Origin: Pseudohalocynthiibacter aestuariivivens | GTDB taxonomy: Bacteria > Pseudomonadota > Alphaproteobacteria > Rhodobacterales > Rhodobacteraceae | Direction of reading: 5' to 3' | Assembly: GCF_018457175.1 (NCBI RefSeq) | Contig: NZ_JAGFNU010000002.1 | Span: 310,001-374,000 of the forward strand | DNA: 64,000 nucleotides | Part shown: piece by piece, positions 17,982 to 28,600 of the stretch | Numbering within the stretch: position 1 is the first letter of the stretch | Layout: each line of letters begins with the position of its first letter | Program-made: the position numbers and the translations under genes | The notes under the pieces: model-generated | Databases searched by the model: none | Seen by the model: the letters and a program-made list of their open reading frames with translations, nothing else | What the model was told of the DNA's origin: nothing

Positions 17982-18800
17982 ATGGCAAAAAAAATAATGG
18001 AAGGCAAACGTGGCCTAATTATGGGCGTGGCGAACGATAAATCAATCGCCTGGGGTATTGCCAAGGCCTGTGCGGAACATGGTGCGGAACTTGGTTTGAC
18101 TTACATGGGCGATGCCTTCAAGAAACGGGTCGAACCTTTGGGTGCCGAACTTGGCGTTACACAACTCATTGACTGTGACGTTTCGGACCCCGACTCAATC
18201 GATGCGGCCTTCGCGCAGATTGAACGCGAGTGGGGCAAGCTGGATTTTCTTGTACACGCTATCGGTTTTTCTGACAAAAACGAATTGCGCGGCCGCTATG
18301 TTGATACAAGCCCGGAAAACTTCAGAATGACGATGGATGTGTCAGTCTATTCCTTCACGGCAGTTGCCCAACGCGCCGAAAAACTGATGACTGACGGGGG
18401 CTCCATGCTAACGCTGACCTACTACGGCGCAGAGCAGGTCATGCCACATTACAATGTCATGGGTGTTGCAAAAGCCGCGCTGGAAGCCTCGGTCAAATAT
18501 CTGGCTGAAGATCTGGGTAAGGACAATATCCGCGTCAATGCAATCTCTGCCGGGCCAATCAAAACCCTGGCCGCAAGCGGTATTGGTGATTTCCGTTACA
18601 TCATGAAATGGAACGAACTGAACTCTCCTCTGCGCCGGAATGTAACACAGGACGAAGTTGGCAAATCAGCCGTTTATCTACTGTCTGATCTTGGGTCGGG
18701 GGTGACTGGCGAAAACCTGCACGTCGACGCCGGGTATCACATTGTTGGCATGAAAGCTGTCGACGCGCCCGATATTGATGCTGTTTCCGGCCGCAAATAA
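17982..18800 (+). CDS. fabI: enoyl-[acyl-carrier-protein] reductase (NADH)
   Basis: The 272-residue protein catalyses the last reduction step of fatty-acid elongation. The ATG follows AGGGA at a good distance; a TTG seven codons earlier is less likely. Visible: the FabI-type nucleotide site ([13 protein letters not shown], near residue 14), the AIGF segment, and the catalytic Tyr-X6-Lys (YNVMGVAK near residues 158-165). [14 protein letters not shown] is typical of FabI. The gpt gene follows after 11 bp. Confidence 0.96.
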   Translation: MAKKIMEGKRGLIMGVANDKSIAWGIAKACAEHGAELGLTYMGDAFKKRVEPLGAELGVTQLIDCDVSDPDSIDAAFAQIEREWGKLDFLVHAIGFSDKNELRGRYVDTSPENFRMTMDVSVYSFTAVAQRAEKLMTDGGSMLTLTYYGAEQVMPHYNVMGVAKAALEASVKYLAEDLGKDNIRVNAISAGPIKTLAASGIGDFRYIMKWNELNSPLRRNVTQDEVGKSAVYLLSDLGSGVTGENLHVDAGYHIVGMKAVDAPDIDAVSGRK

Positions 18801-18811
18801 GGAAGACAGAG

Positions 18812-19312
18812 ATGACCGAACGTTTGCCCCACGAAAAAGGCTTTCATATCAGCTGGGATCAAATTCACCGGGATGCGCGCGCGCTTGCCTGGCGGCTTGA
18901 TGGGCAAGGCCCTTTTGACGGAGCCTGGAAAGCGATTGTCGCAATCACCCGCGGTGGTATGGCCCCTGCAATGATCATCGCGCGTGAACTCGATGTTCGG
19001 ACCGTCGATACGATTTCAGTTAAATCTTATGACCACCAGACACAGGCAGATGCGAAAGTTTTGAAATCTCCTGATCTGGAACTGGTGGGGGATGGCGAAG
19101 GTATTCTGATCATCGATGATCTGGTTGATACCGGAAAAACACTGAAAGTTGTGCGCGACCTGCTGCCAAAAGCGCATTTCGCAACAGTTTACGCAAAGCC
19201 CAAAGGCCGACCAATGGTGGATTCATTCATCACCGAGGTTAGCCAGGACACATGGATTTTCTTCCCGTGGGATATGGCTTTGCAATATGTAGAACCTTAC
19301 CGCGGAGCATAG
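18812..19312 (+). CDS. gpt: xanthine-guanine phosphoribosyltransferase
   Basis: The 166-residue protein salvages xanthine/guanine to the monophosphate. The PRPP-binding loop is [13 protein letters not shown] (about 108-120), and the N-terminal half has [20 protein letters not shown]; both match the Gpt family, including the C-terminal WIFFPWD. GGAAGA lies in front of the ATG. It is the second gene of a short unit with fabI. Confidence 0.93.
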   Translation: MTERLPHEKGFHISWDQIHRDARALAWRLDGQGPFDGAWKAIVAITRGGMAPAMIIARELDVRTVDTISVKSYDHQTQADAKVLKSPDLELVGDGEGILIIDDLVDTGKTLKVVRDLLPKAHFATVYAKPKGRPMVDSFITEVSQDTWIFFPWDMALQYVEPYRGA

Positions 19313-19389
19313 TTGCTCTAAGACTTTATGCAGTTACCTTCTACCCGAACTGGCCTGCGTAATACGGTGGACTCTTTAAGGAGTATTAA

Positions 19390-20571
19390 ATGATGTCGCT
19401 CCCCCTCAATCCACGTTTTGCCGCAACTTTCCCCCCGCCCGTGATGGAAGCACGCCGTTGGCTAGAGGCGGCAACCTTCAGCAAAGATCGTCCCCTCATC
19501 AATGTGAGCCAGGCCGCCCCAGTGGATGCGCCACCACCCGCGTTGTGCAAGGTGATTGCGGAAGCCGCGCTCACCCAACCCGAAAGCCATCTCTATGGCC
19601 CGGTTCTTGGATTGCCGGAACTGAGAGCGGAGGTTGCTAACCAATGGTCGGTTGCCTATGGCGGAGACATTCGTGCCGACGAAGTTGCAATTACATCAGG
19701 GTGCAATCAGGCCTTTGCAGCAACAATTACCACTCTGGCCGGCGAAGGGGACGAGGTGATTCTTCCGACCCCTTGGTATTTTAATCACAAAATGTGGCTC
19801 GATATGCAGGGGGTAAAAACGGTGCCGCTGCCCACAGGTGAAACCCTGTTGCCTGAGCCGGATCAGGCGGCCAAACTTGTTACGCCGCGGACCCGCGCAA
19901 TTGTGCTTGTCACACCGAACAATCCGGGCGGCGTTGAATACCCCGCGGCATTAGTGCGTGCCTATGCAAACCTTTGCCGCAGGAACAACATCGCACTGAT
20001 CGTCGACGAAACCTACCGCGATTTTGATTCCCGGACCGGCGCGCCGCATGATCTGTTCACTGACCCGGACTGGCAGGATACGCTGATACAACTTTATTCA
20101 TTCTCTAAGGCCTATCGACTCACCGGCCACAGGGTTGGCGCGATGGTCGCTGCGCCTTCACGCCTGGCCGAGGCGGAAAAATTTCTCGATACCGTTACCA
20201 TCTGCCCAAACCAGCTTGGCCAGATTGCGGCCCTTTGGGGGATGCGCAATCTTGGAGACTGGCTCGCGGGTGAGCGGCTCGAGATTCTTGACAGGCGCAC
20301 GGCGATCACGGAGGGGTTTTCTGTTTTGACGGGCTGGCGTTTGTTAGGATGTGGCGCATATTTCGCCTATGTTGAGCATCCTTTTGAAATGAATTCAGAT
20401 GTTGTGGCGCGAAAATTGGTAGAAGACGCCGCTGTTTTGCTGCTGCCCGGCACGATGTTTACGCCCGAAAATAATCCTGCGGGAAAGCGCCAATTGCGTA
20501 TCGCATTTGCCAATATAGACCGTGCCGGAATAGGTGCTCTTTTCGACAGGCTGAAATCGGTCGCACTCTGA
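19390..20571 (+). CDS. PLP-dependent aminotransferase, class I/II
   Basis: The 393-residue protein has the aminotransferase fold type I: VTPNNPGG (Asn contact), IVDETYRDF (Asp for the pyridine nitrogen) and SFSKAYRLTGHRVG with the PLP-binding Lys (about residue 240). The amino-acid specificity cannot be assigned. AAGGAG precedes the start (two ATG codons in tandem). It is a single gene between gpt and ppiD, with 77 bp before and 60 bp after. Confidence 0.9.
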   Translation: MMSLPLNPRFAATFPPPVMEARRWLEAATFSKDRPLINVSQAAPVDAPPPALCKVIAEAALTQPESHLYGPVLGLPELRAEVANQWSVAYGGDIRADEVAITSGCNQAFAATITTLAGEGDEVILPTPWYFNHKMWLDMQGVKTVPLPTGETLLPEPDQAAKLVTPRTRAIVLVTPNNPGGVEYPAALVRAYANLCRRNNIALIVDETYRDFDSRTGAPHDLFTDPDWQDTLIQLYSFSKAYRLTGHRVGAMVAAPSRLAEAEKFLDTVTICPNQLGQIAALWGMRNLGDWLAGERLEILDRRTAITEGFSVLTGWRLLGCGAYFAYVEHPFEMNSDVVARKLVEDAAVLLLPGTMFTPENNPAGKRQLRIAFANIDRAGIGALFDRLKSVAL

Positions 20572-20631
20572 GCCTTGCCCCCCTGCGTTGAACCGCCTAA
20601 ACAACCTCAATCGATTTTGCAGGAGTGACTT

Positions 20632-22482
20632 ATGACGGGCGGTAAAACAGGCAGTGTTTCCAAACTATTTGTCTGGATCATCCTTCTTCTTCTGATTGTT
20701 GGGCTAGGTGGCTTTGGCGTCAGTAACTTCGGCGGCTCTGTGCGCAGTATCGGGGCTGTTGGAGACAAAGAAATCAGCGTTGATGACTATGCGCGGGCAC
20801 TCCAGCAGGAATTGCGCGCCTTTCAAGCACAAACAGGCCAGACCCTGCCGCTTCAACAAGCCCGGGTTTTTGGCCTTGATCAGAACGTCATTCAGCGGCT
20901 CATTGCAACTGCCGCCCTTGATAACGAAACAGCACGGATCGGTTTATCAGTCGGAGATGAGCAAGTACGCCGCCAGTTACTTGATATTGCCGCGTTTCAA
21001 GGGATCGACGGGCAGTTTGACCGCGACGCGTATAGATTTGCCTTACAACAGTCGAATCTGAACGAGCGGGAATACGAAACCAGAATAAGAGAAGAAACCG
21101 CGCGTACCTTATTGCAAGGCGCCGTGATTGGCGGGGTCGAACCGTCAGAGACCTTTGCGAACAGCATTTTGAATTACGTTGCTGAAAGACGGACCTTTAC
21201 GTGGATCAGACTGGACGAGTCGTCTTTGGTTTCGCCTTTACAAGAACCGTCAGAAGAAGATCTTACCACCTACTATCAGGCGAACACTGCCGATTTTACC
21301 GAGCCCGAGAAAAAGCGCATCAGTTATGTCTGGATTGCGCCTGATATGATTTTGGACACAATCGAAATTGATGATGAAGCATTGCGCGCGCTTTACGACT
21401 CGCGGATCGAGGAATTTGTCATTCCAGAACGCCGCCTGATAGAACGCCTTGTTTTTGCAAACCAATCTGACGCGGATGCAGCAGACCAACGCTTGAATTC
21501 CGGCGAAATCAGTTTCGACGATTTGGTCGCAGAACGCGGCCTTTCCTTGACGGATATTGACCTTGGGGACGTTACAAAAAGCGAACTCGGCGCAGCAGGA
21601 GAAACCCTTTTTGAACTGACGGAACCGGGTGTTACGAATCCCCTGTCATCATCGTTGGGGCCAGCGATTTTCCGCATGAACGGAATTCTTCCGGCGCAAG
21701 AAACGACCTTTGAAGAAGCCCGCAGATCATTGGTCGACGAATTTGCGCTTGATCGTGCCAGACGGATCATTGCTGATGGCGCCACCAACATCGACGATCT
21801 GTTGGCAGGCGGTGCCTCGCTCGAGGAAATTGCGGAAGAAACCGAAATGCGCTTGGAAAAAATCGACTGGTGGGATGGTTTGGGTGAACGGATCGCCTCC
21901 TACAACAGCTTTCGCGATGCAGCCAGAGACGTGAACGACGGGGATTTCCCAGAACTCCTCGAACTGGAAGATGGCGGATATTTCGCACTGCGTCTGGATG
22001 ACCTTATCGACCCAACGCTAAGCCCTATTGATGAAGTGCGTGACAAGGTTGTCAGCGGTTGGGAAAACCAACAGACAGAAGCGCGCTTGCTCGAGCTTGC
22101 AGAACAGTTGAGCGGCCAGATTGCAGAAGGTGTTCTTCCTGAAAGCCTTGGCCTGAGCGGGACCCTTGCCAGCGACCTCACACGCGATGGTTTCATTGAA
22201 GGTGCGCCCGACAGCTTTGTGACCGATGTCTTCGGTATGGCAAAAGGTGATGTAACGATTATCGAGGGTTTTGGCGCGGTTTACATCGTGCGGCTTGATT
22301 CGATCGACCCGCCAGATCAGACATCACCCGATACCGAGTCGCTGCAGGCAAACCTTGATCAGCAAATTGTGCAATCCGTTTCACAGGACATCTTCGAGGC
22401 TTACGCGCGTGCCTTGCAAAACTCTGCTGGTCTAAGCCTTAACCAAACGGCAATCACCGCCGTGAACGCACAGTTTCCGTAG
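20632..22482 (+). CDS. ppiD: periplasmic peptidyl-prolyl isomerase / chaperone, PpiD-like
   Basis: This 616-residue protein has one N-terminal membrane helix (LFVWIILLLLIVGLGGFGVS, residues 12-31), then the SurA/PpiD N-terminal chaperone region (VGDKEISVDDYARALQQELR onward) and a parvulin-type region in the middle that is weakly conserved. It would be anchored in the inner membrane and assist folding of exported proteins. AGGAG precedes the ATG. trpE follows after 10 bp, so the two are co-transcribed. Confidence 0.9.
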   Translation: MTGGKTGSVSKLFVWIILLLLIVGLGGFGVSNFGGSVRSIGAVGDKEISVDDYARALQQELRAFQAQTGQTLPLQQARVFGLDQNVIQRLIATAALDNETARIGLSVGDEQVRRQLLDIAAFQGIDGQFDRDAYRFALQQSNLNEREYETRIREETARTLLQGAVIGGVEPSETFANSILNYVAERRTFTWIRLDESSLVSPLQEPSEEDLTTYYQANTADFTEPEKKRISYVWIAPDMILDTIEIDDEALRALYDSRIEEFVIPERRLIERLVFANQSDADAADQRLNSGEISFDDLVAERGLSLTDIDLGDVTKSELGAAGETLFELTEPGVTNPLSSSLGPAIFRMNGILPAQETTFEEARRSLVDEFALDRARRIIADGATNIDDLLAGGASLEEIAEETEMRLEKIDWWDGLGERIASYNSFRDAARDVNDGDFPELLELEDGGYFALRLDDLIDPTLSPIDEVRDKVVSGWENQQTEARLLELAEQLSGQIAEGVLPESLGLSGTLASDLTRDGFIEGAPDSFVTDVFGMAKGDVTIIEGFGAVYIVRLDSIDPPDQTSPDTESLQANLDQQIVQSVSQDIFEAYARALQNSAGLSLNQTAITAVNAQFP

Positions 22483-22492
22483 AGGACTGATT

Positions 22493-24004
22493 GTGACGCT
22501 GACACCCTCTTTTTCGGACTTCGAAACCGGATATAACGAAGGCCACAATCAGGTGGTCTACACACGGCTTGCGGCAGATCTCGATACTCCTGTGTCTTTG
22601 ATGCTGAAACTCGCTGGTGCGCGCAAAGACAGCTTTATGCTTGAAAGCGTGACAGGTGGCGAAATTCGCGGGCGTTACTCGATCGTTGGCTTGAAACCGG
22701 ACCTGATCTGGGAATGTCGCGGAACATCTGCACGCATAAACCGCGAAGCGCGCTTTGAGACAGATAATTTTCAGGAAATACCCGAAGAACCGCTTGCAAG
22801 CCTTCGGTCGCTGATTGCCGAAAGCCGCATTGATATGCCTGATGATCTGCCCTCTTCGGCGGCGGGGCTGTTTGGCTACCTTGGTTACGACATGATCCGG
22901 CTTGTCGAACATCTGCCCAACGTCAATCCTGATCCGCTTGGCCTGCCCGATGCTATGATGCTGCGTCCGTCTGTTGTGGCGGTGCTGGATGGTGTTAAGG
23001 GCGAGGTCACCGTGGTGTCACCCGCCTGGGTCGCGTCTGGCATGAGCGCGCGCGCAGCCTATGCACAAGCCGCTGAACGCGTGATGGACGCCGTGCGCGA
23101 CCTTGAACGCACGGCATCTGGTGAAACTCGCAATCTGGGGGGCGAAGCAGAACTTGGCCCCCTCACTTCGAATTTCACCCACGATGGGTATTTGGCAGCC
23201 GTCGACAAGGCCAAGGAATACATCCGTGCGGGGGATATTTTTCAGGTTGTGCCAGCACAGCGCTGGACCCAGGACTTTCCACTGCCGCCTTTTGCGCTTT
23301 ACCGCAGTCTGCGCCGCACCAACCCGTCGCCCTTTATGTTCTATTTCAATTTTGGCGGCTTTCAGGTCGTCGGGGCCAGCCCCGAAATTCTCGTCCGGGT
23401 TTTTGGGCGTGAGGTTACGATCCGCCCCATAGCAGGAACACGCCCGCGCGGGGCCACGCCAGCGCAAGATAAAGCGCTCGAGGCCGACTTGCTTTCAGAT
23501 CAGAAAGAGTTGGCAGAACATCTGATGCTGCTGGATCTTGGGCGTAATGACGTGGGCCGCGTTGCCAAGGTTGGTACGGTACGCCCCACCGAAGAATTCA
23601 TCGTTGAACATTACAGCCACGTCATGCACATCGTTTCCAACGTTGTGGGTGAACTGGCCGATGACCAGGATGCGCTTTCCGCGTTTTTCGCCGGGATGCC
23701 AGCAGGCACAGTTTCAGGCGCCCCTAAAGTGCGCGCAATGGAAATTATTGACGAGCTGGAACCTGAAAAGCGTGGTGTCTATGGTGGTGGCTGCGGTTAC
23801 TTCGCCGCCAATGGTGACATGGATATGTGTATCGCATTGCGAACAGCGGTGGTGAAAGACGAAAAGCTTTATATTCAGGCAGGTGGCGGCGTTGTCTACG
23901 ACAGCGACCCGGAGGCCGAGTATCAGGAAACCGTCAACAAATCCAAAGCCATACGTAAGGCCGCTGAAGACGCAGGCCGCTTTACCCGCACCACAAACAA
24001 CTGA
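22493..24004 (+). CDS. trpE: anthranilate synthase component I
   Basis: The 503-residue protein converts chorismate and ammonia (from TrpG) to anthranilate. It starts with GTG preceded by AGAGGA. Visible: the N-terminal regulatory segment with LLESVTGGEIRGRYS-like residues (ESVTGGEIRGRYSIVG), and chorismate-binding motifs IRPIAGTRPRGAT, LLDLGRNDVGRVA, GTVSGAPKVRAME and QAGGGVVYDSDPEAEYQET. It sits directly behind ppiD, apart from trpGDC, which are 1.7 kb downstream beyond a gene on the other strand. Confidence 0.97.
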   Translation: MTLTPSFSDFETGYNEGHNQVVYTRLAADLDTPVSLMLKLAGARKDSFMLESVTGGEIRGRYSIVGLKPDLIWECRGTSARINREARFETDNFQEIPEEPLASLRSLIAESRIDMPDDLPSSAAGLFGYLGYDMIRLVEHLPNVNPDPLGLPDAMMLRPSVVAVLDGVKGEVTVVSPAWVASGMSARAAYAQAAERVMDAVRDLERTASGETRNLGGEAELGPLTSNFTHDGYLAAVDKAKEYIRAGDIFQVVPAQRWTQDFPLPPFALYRSLRRTNPSPFMFYFNFGGFQVVGASPEILVRVFGREVTIRPIAGTRPRGATPAQDKALEADLLSDQKELAEHLMLLDLGRNDVGRVAKVGTVRPTEEFIVEHYSHVMHIVSNVVGELADDQDALSAFFAGMPAGTVSGAPKVRAMEIIDELEPEKRGVYGGGCGYFAANGDMDMCIALRTAVVKDEKLYIQAGGGVVYDSDPEAEYQETVNKSKAIRKAAEDAGRFTRTTNN

Positions 24005-24081
24005 TTAGCGCATTGTTCTGGCGCGATTAACTGTCCAAGCAACACCTCATAGCCGCATCATTCACGCCATTCCGCGCCAGT

Positions 24082-25593
24082 CTAAGATTGTGACTTCAGG
24101 ATAGCCGAGATGGGTGCGATTGCCATGTTGGCAGCCTTGTCTTCCAAGCCCCAGGACAGCAACCCGGAAATGCTGTCACTGTAAAGATGTCCAACCATAA
24201 TAACCGAACCTTCCTGCTGAGCGCGGAACGCTGCCCTGTCCATGTAGCGCCGGATGACCGGGCCGCTTTCGCGGTTACTGTCAAATTCCCGAAAGGCAAG
24301 TGCCACCGGAACTTCGTTTCGCGCTGCGACCTGTTCGATCGCATTCAAACCCTTGCTGAGGGCAACAAGACCATGGCCGCTTTCGGCAAGTATCTGCGCA
24401 ACCTGCTGTGCCCGGTTTCGGTCAGACCCGATCTGTCCCGCGTCAAACACCGCAACCGCGTCAGGCAGGGCTGAGAGCGCACTTTGTAGGACAATTTCCA
24501 CATCGCTGTTGGTCGCACCCTCGGGCAACCGAAGATACAACATCACCTCGAAACCAGCCTCTCTGTAGCGTGCAGAACGTGCGCCCGCATCGGGCAGCGC
24601 GCCATCCACAGCGAAACTAACGGGAAACGGCAAACGCGCGGCCAGATCCGCGTCGATGCCTTCGTTCCCGTCGTCTATCAATATGATAGAGAATAGCGGT
24701 TTATTGTCCGGGTTCTCAAAAGGAATTGAGTTTGCCTCCAAAGCGCTTTTCGGCAATTCTTCCGTTGCTTCGCTGGCTGTTTCATCTGTGTTGTCCGCAT
24801 CTTCTCCGATACGAGGCAGTCTGTTTGTTGTCACGTTTGGCGCCAGATCGCTGATCTCGGGGACTGGCATACGGATAACGGGAGGATCAACAACAGTTGG
24901 TGCCTCGCTCACCTCTGGGGTTTGAGGCTCAGCAATTTCAGGTGCCGGCTCCTCACTGATCTCAGGCTGTACGACGGCGATGTCTTCGCCTTCTTGCAAA
25001 TCCGTAGGTTGGCTTGCAGCTTCTTCCGAAACGGAAGGTTCCTCGATCTGTGGAATCACAGCCTCTTGAACTTCAGGGGCTGGTACGGTTTCCTGATCTA
25101 TTTCCTCTTCAACTTGCGTCACAGATGGCGGTTCAGAAGATTCGTTCGAAACATTCGGAACCGCAGTTTCTGCCGGTGTCACCGGAACCGCAGAAACCGT
25201 CGGCTGATTTGCAACATTATCCTGTTCAACACTTACGCCGGTTTCAGACGCTCCTTCTTCAGGCACCGTAAGGCTGGCCTGAGGACTGCTCACTTCACTC
25301 GGAGCGGCGACAGACTCCTGCTCCAGGCTTGGCGCGCTTCGATCTTCTTCTACCAATGGAGGCGACAGGCTTGGCCCGGTAGCAATATCTTCCACATGTT
25401 CGGTTTGCGGAACCACTGGTTCCGTCTCGGGTTTTGCCTGATCAAATTCGGACCCTGCGGGCACTTCCACCTCGCGCGCCTGCGGCGCGCCGGCCACGCC
25501 GGGTGGTAAATCTGCCAACTGAGAAACGATCACCATCAAAAAGCAACCGATTGCGGTTCCCCACAAAATACCTGAAATAAATCCGCGTCCCAC
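24082..25593 (-). CDS. divergent polysaccharide deacetylase-family protein with long acidic linker
   Basis: This 503-residue protein begins with a membrane anchor (GILWGTAIGCFLMVIVSQL, about 9-27). Residues about 35-285 are a low-complexity Pro/Glu/Val/Ser-rich stretch with short repeats of the type EEP-APE-EPQTPE, predicted disordered. The C-terminal 200 residues are a divergent polysaccharide deacetylase domain (DUF610 type; FSIILIDDGNEGIDADLA, GFEVMLYLRLPEG, VMVGHLYSDSISGLLSW-like end). The catalytic status is unknown. In this clade it sits opposite the trp genes, facing trpE tail to tail. Confidence 0.85.
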   Translation of the reverse strand: MGRGFISGILWGTAIGCFLMVIVSQLADLPPGVAGAPQAREVEVPAGSEFDQAKPETEPVVPQTEHVEDIATGPSLSPPLVEEDRSAPSLEQESVAAPSEVSSPQASLTVPEEGASETGVSVEQDNVANQPTVSAVPVTPAETAVPNVSNESSEPPSVTQVEEEIDQETVPAPEVQEAVIPQIEEPSVSEEAASQPTDLQEGEDIAVVQPEISEEPAPEIAEPQTPEVSEAPTVVDPPVIRMPVPEISDLAPNVTTNRLPRIGEDADNTDETASEATEELPKSALEANSIPFENPDNKPLFSIILIDDGNEGIDADLAARLPFPVSFAVDGALPDAGARSARYREAGFEVMLYLRLPEGATNSDVEIVLQSALSALPDAVAVFDAGQIGSDRNRAQQVAQILAESGHGLVALSKGLNAIEQVAARNEVPVALAFREFDSNRESGPVIRRYMDRAAFRAQQEGSVIMVGHLYSDSISGLLSWGLEDKAANMAIAPISAILKSQS

Positions 25594-25716
25594 AGCATTC
25601 TCCGTCTGTTTCTGCTCAATTCACATACCGCTCAGGTCTTGACCCTATTGCAGCACTCTGAACATGTATACCTCGACTGAAGCGGGTGTTCACCCCTAAT
25701 TGATGAAAGCCGGACA

Positions 25717-26298
25717 ATGCTGCTCCTAATCGACAACTATGACAGCTTTACTTACAACCTTGTTCACTATCTAGGCGAACTTGGTGCCGAAGTTGTTGTA
25801 CGCCGAAATGATGCTCTTGATGTTCAAGAGGCGATGGCCATGCGCGCTGATGCGATTCTCTTGTCACCCGGGCCTTGCGATCCCGCGCAGGCAGGCATTT
25901 GCCTTGCCCTGACCGAGGCGGCAGCAGAAACCAAAATCCCATTACTTGGTGTTTGTCTTGGCCATCAGACGATTGGCGAAGCCTTCGGTGGCAAAGTTGT
26001 GCGCTGCCACGAAATCGTGCATGGGAAGATGGGCACGATGCACCACGCTGGAACAGGCGTATTTGCAGGGCTACCCTCGCCGTTTGAAGCGACACGATAC
26101 CATTCCCTTGTCGTTGAACGTGAAAGCCTGCCAGAGTGCCTCGAGGTGAACGCATGGCTTGAAGATGGGACGATCATGGGACTCAGGCACAAGTCGCTAC
26201 CAATCCACGGTGTCCAGTTTCACCCGGAATCAATTGCTTCAGAACATGGCCATAAGTTGCTGCAAAACTTTCTAAACACGGTAAAGGTGGCCGCATGA
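25717..26298 (+). CDS. trpG: anthranilate synthase component II (glutamine amidotransferase)
   Basis: The 193-residue protein supplies ammonia to TrpE. Class-I amidotransferase triad: Cys in [17 protein letters not shown] (about residue 80), His and Glu in GVQFHPESI (about 170). [20 protein letters not shown] opens the protein, as in TrpG/PabA. It overlaps trpD by four bases (ATGA). With PabA-type dual use possible, trp context still favours TrpG. Confidence 0.96.
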   Translation: MLLLIDNYDSFTYNLVHYLGELGAEVVVRRNDALDVQEAMAMRADAILLSPGPCDPAQAGICLALTEAAAETKIPLLGVCLGHQTIGEAFGGKVVRCHEIVHGKMGTMHHAGTGVFAGLPSPFEATRYHSLVVERESLPECLEVNAWLEDGTIMGLRHKSLPIHGVQFHPESIASEHGHKLLQNFLNTVKVAA

Positions 26299-27314
26299 GC
26301 GACGCATTAAAACCTCTTATCGGCGCTGCCGCTGACCGGGCTTTGACGCGCGCCGAAGCAGAGATCGCCTTTCAGATTTTATTTGAAGGTGAAGCAACGC
26401 CCAGCCAGATTGGCGGGTTGCTAATGGCGATGCGTACGCGGGGCGAAACGGTTGAGGAATTTGCCGCTGCCGCCGCCGTAATGCGCTCTAAATGCCTTGC
26501 TGTGAATGCGCCCGAAGGTGCGATGGACATTGTCGGTACCGGTGGGGATGGCAAAGGCACGCTGAATATTTCCACTGCGACAGCGTTTGTTGTGGCTGGT
26601 GCTGGTGTCTGTGTTGCAAAGCACGGCAACCGCAACCTGAGCTCCAAATCAGGGGCTGCTGATGCGCTTGGTCAGCTTGGCATCAATGTCATGGTTGGCC
26701 CGCCAGTTGTAGAGCGCGCCCTGAAGGAGGTCGGCATCGGATTTATGATGGCCCCGATGCACCACCCGGCAATGGCGCATGTTATGCCGACCCGCACAGA
26801 ACTTGGCACGCGCACAATTTTCAACATTCTTGGCCCGCTGACCAACCCTGCCGGGGTGAAACGCCAGTTAACCGGGGCCTTTTCGCGCGATCTGATTCGG
26901 CCAATGGCCGAAACATTGTTAGCACTCGGATCTGAAAAGGCATGGCTCGTGCATGGCGCTGACGGAACAGACGAACTGTCAATCGCAGGCACAAGCTGGG
27001 TCGCCGCGCTTGAGGATGGCGCGGTATTTGACCGTGAATTACACCCCGAAGAAGCAGGGTTACCTCTTCATCCGTTTGAAGCAATCCTTGGCGGCACGCC
27101 CGAAGAAAACGGGCGGGCGTTTAACGCGCTGCTTGATGGTGCGCCTTCCGCGTATCGCGACGCCGTTTTGCTTAACGCCGCCGCAGCACTTGTTGTAGCC
27201 GGAGTGGCGCATGATCTCCCAGAAGGGGTCGATATGGCCCGGGCTTCTATCGATTCAGGCGCGGCCAAATCCAAGGTTATTGGCCTTGCGCACATTACAT
27301 CGGAGCCCCAATGA
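26295..27314 (+). CDS. trpD: anthranilate phosphoribosyltransferase
   Basis: This 339-residue protein transfers phosphoribose from PRPP to anthranilate. Signature segments: [17 protein letters not shown] (about 79-95), [18 protein letters not shown] (about 109-126), [17 protein letters not shown] and [14 protein letters not shown]. It overlaps both neighbours (trpG before, trpC after) by four bases each. Confidence 0.97.
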   Translation: MSDALKPLIGAAADRALTRAEAEIAFQILFEGEATPSQIGGLLMAMRTRGETVEEFAAAAAVMRSKCLAVNAPEGAMDIVGTGGDGKGTLNISTATAFVVAGAGVCVAKHGNRNLSSKSGAADALGQLGINVMVGPPVVERALKEVGIGFMMAPMHHPAMAHVMPTRTELGTRTIFNILGPLTNPAGVKRQLTGAFSRDLIRPMAETLLALGSEKAWLVHGADGTDELSIAGTSWVAALEDGAVFDRELHPEEAGLPLHPFEAILGGTPEENGRAFNALLDGAPSAYRDAVLLNAAAALVVAGVAHDLPEGVDMARASIDSGAAKSKVIGLAHITSEPQ

Positions 27315-28123
27315 CAGGAACCGTTCTTGATAAGATCAAAGCTTACAAGCTTGAAGAAGTCGCCGCGCGCAAGGCCGAGCGTCCATTTGCCGAGGTCGAG
27401 GCAGCCGCACGCGAAGCTTCGCCAACGCGCGGATTTGCGCAGTCGTTGGTACGGGCAACGCACACTGGTTATGGTTTAATCGCCGAAATTAAGAAAGCGA
27501 GCCCGTCCAAGGGCCTGATCCGCGCGGATTTTGACCCGCCTACGCTTGCAAAAGCCTATGAGGCGGGCGGCGCGACCTGTTTGAGTGTTCTGACCGACGC
27601 ACCGTCCTTTCAGGGGGCTGACGCCTTTCTTACGGCCGCGCGAAATGCGACCTCCCTGCCCGCTTTGCGCAAAGATTTCATGTATGACCCGTATCAGGTC
27701 GCAGAGGCGCGCGCGCTCCACGCGGACTGTATATTGATCATCATGGCCAGCGTAAGTGACGCCCAGGCCACCGAACTTGAAGATGCAGCCATAGGCTGGG
27801 ATATGGACGTTCTCGTCGAAGTTCATAACGAGGAAGAACTTGACCGCGCTGCCACGCTTAAATCTTCGCTGTTGGGTATTAACAATCGAGACCTCAAAAC
27901 ATTTGAAACATCGCTCGACACAACACGGCGCCTGTCGCGTCTCGCGCCAGCCGAAAAGGTTCTTGTGTCTGAGAGCGGCCTGAATTCGCCCGCTGATCTT
28001 GCAGATATGGCGCGGTACGGGGCGCGCGTGTTTTTGATTGGCGAGAGCCTGATGCGGCAGGAAGATGTGGCTACGGCGACTCGTGCGCTGCTCGCGAACC
28101 CGTTAATGCCCGGGGGGATGTAG
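27311..28123 (+). CDS. trpC: indole-3-glycerol phosphate synthase
   Basis: The 270-residue (beta/alpha)8 enzyme has the family motifs [15 protein letters not shown] (about 57-71), [31 protein letters not shown] and SESGL. It catalyses ring closure to indole-3-glycerol phosphate. The moaC ATG follows its TAG directly. No trpF, trpB or trpA is in the window. Confidence 0.97.
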   Translation: MTGTVLDKIKAYKLEEVAARKAERPFAEVEAAAREASPTRGFAQSLVRATHTGYGLIAEIKKASPSKGLIRADFDPPTLAKAYEAGGATCLSVLTDAPSFQGADAFLTAARNATSLPALRKDFMYDPYQVAEARALHADCILIIMASVSDAQATELEDAAIGWDMDVLVEVHNEEELDRAATLKSSLLGINNRDLKTFETSLDTTRRLSRLAPAEKVLVSESGLNSPADLADMARYGARVFLIGESLMRQEDVATATRALLANPLMPGGM

Positions 28124-28600
28124 ATGAGTGGATTGACCCATTTTGATGGCAAGGGTGACGCCCATATGGTCGACGTGTCTGAAAAGGCCGTCACAACGCG
28201 CGTTGCTATTGCGGCTGGTTACGTTAAGATGTCACGTGAAACCCTTGAAACTATTATAGAAGGTCGAGCGAAAAAAGGCGATGTTCTTGGAGTCGCACGA
28301 CTTGCCGGTATCATGGGGGCGAAAAAAACCTCTGAACTGATCCCGCTCTGTCACCCTTTGCCCATAACGAAAGTTGCGGTTGAGCTTTCACCAGACAGTG
28401 ATTTGCCAGGTATAATGATCGAGGCAACCGTAAAAACAACCGGCCAGACCGGCGTTGAAATGGAAGCCCTTACAGCGGTTACGACAGCCGCGCTGACCCT
28501 TTATGACATGGTAAAAGCCGTTGATAAGTCCATGGTCATTTCCGATGTCCGCCTGATCCTGAAAGAAGGCGGAAAATCAGGGCGTTACGAGGCAAAATAA
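28124..28600 (+). CDS. moaC: cyclic pyranopterin monophosphate synthase
   Basis: The 158-residue protein acts in molybdenum cofactor synthesis. Family features: [21 protein letters not shown] at the N-terminus (first 22 residues), [43 protein letters not shown] and [19 protein letters not shown]. It starts immediately after trpC and overlaps moeA by one base (TAATG). Confidence 0.97.
   Translation: MSGLTHFDGKGDAHMVDVSEKAVTTRVAIAAGYVKMSRETLETIIEGRAKKGDVLGVARLAGIMGAKKTSELIPLCHPLPITKVAVELSPDSDLPGIMIEATVKTTGQTGVEMEALTAVTTAALTLYDMVKAVDKSMVISDVRLILKEGGKSGRYEAK

Noticed and set aside
24922-25509. 195-residue plus-strand ORF rich in Arg, Phe and Cys
   Set aside because: It is the antisense of the acidic repeat-rich linker in the deacetylase-like gene; the odd composition follows from that.
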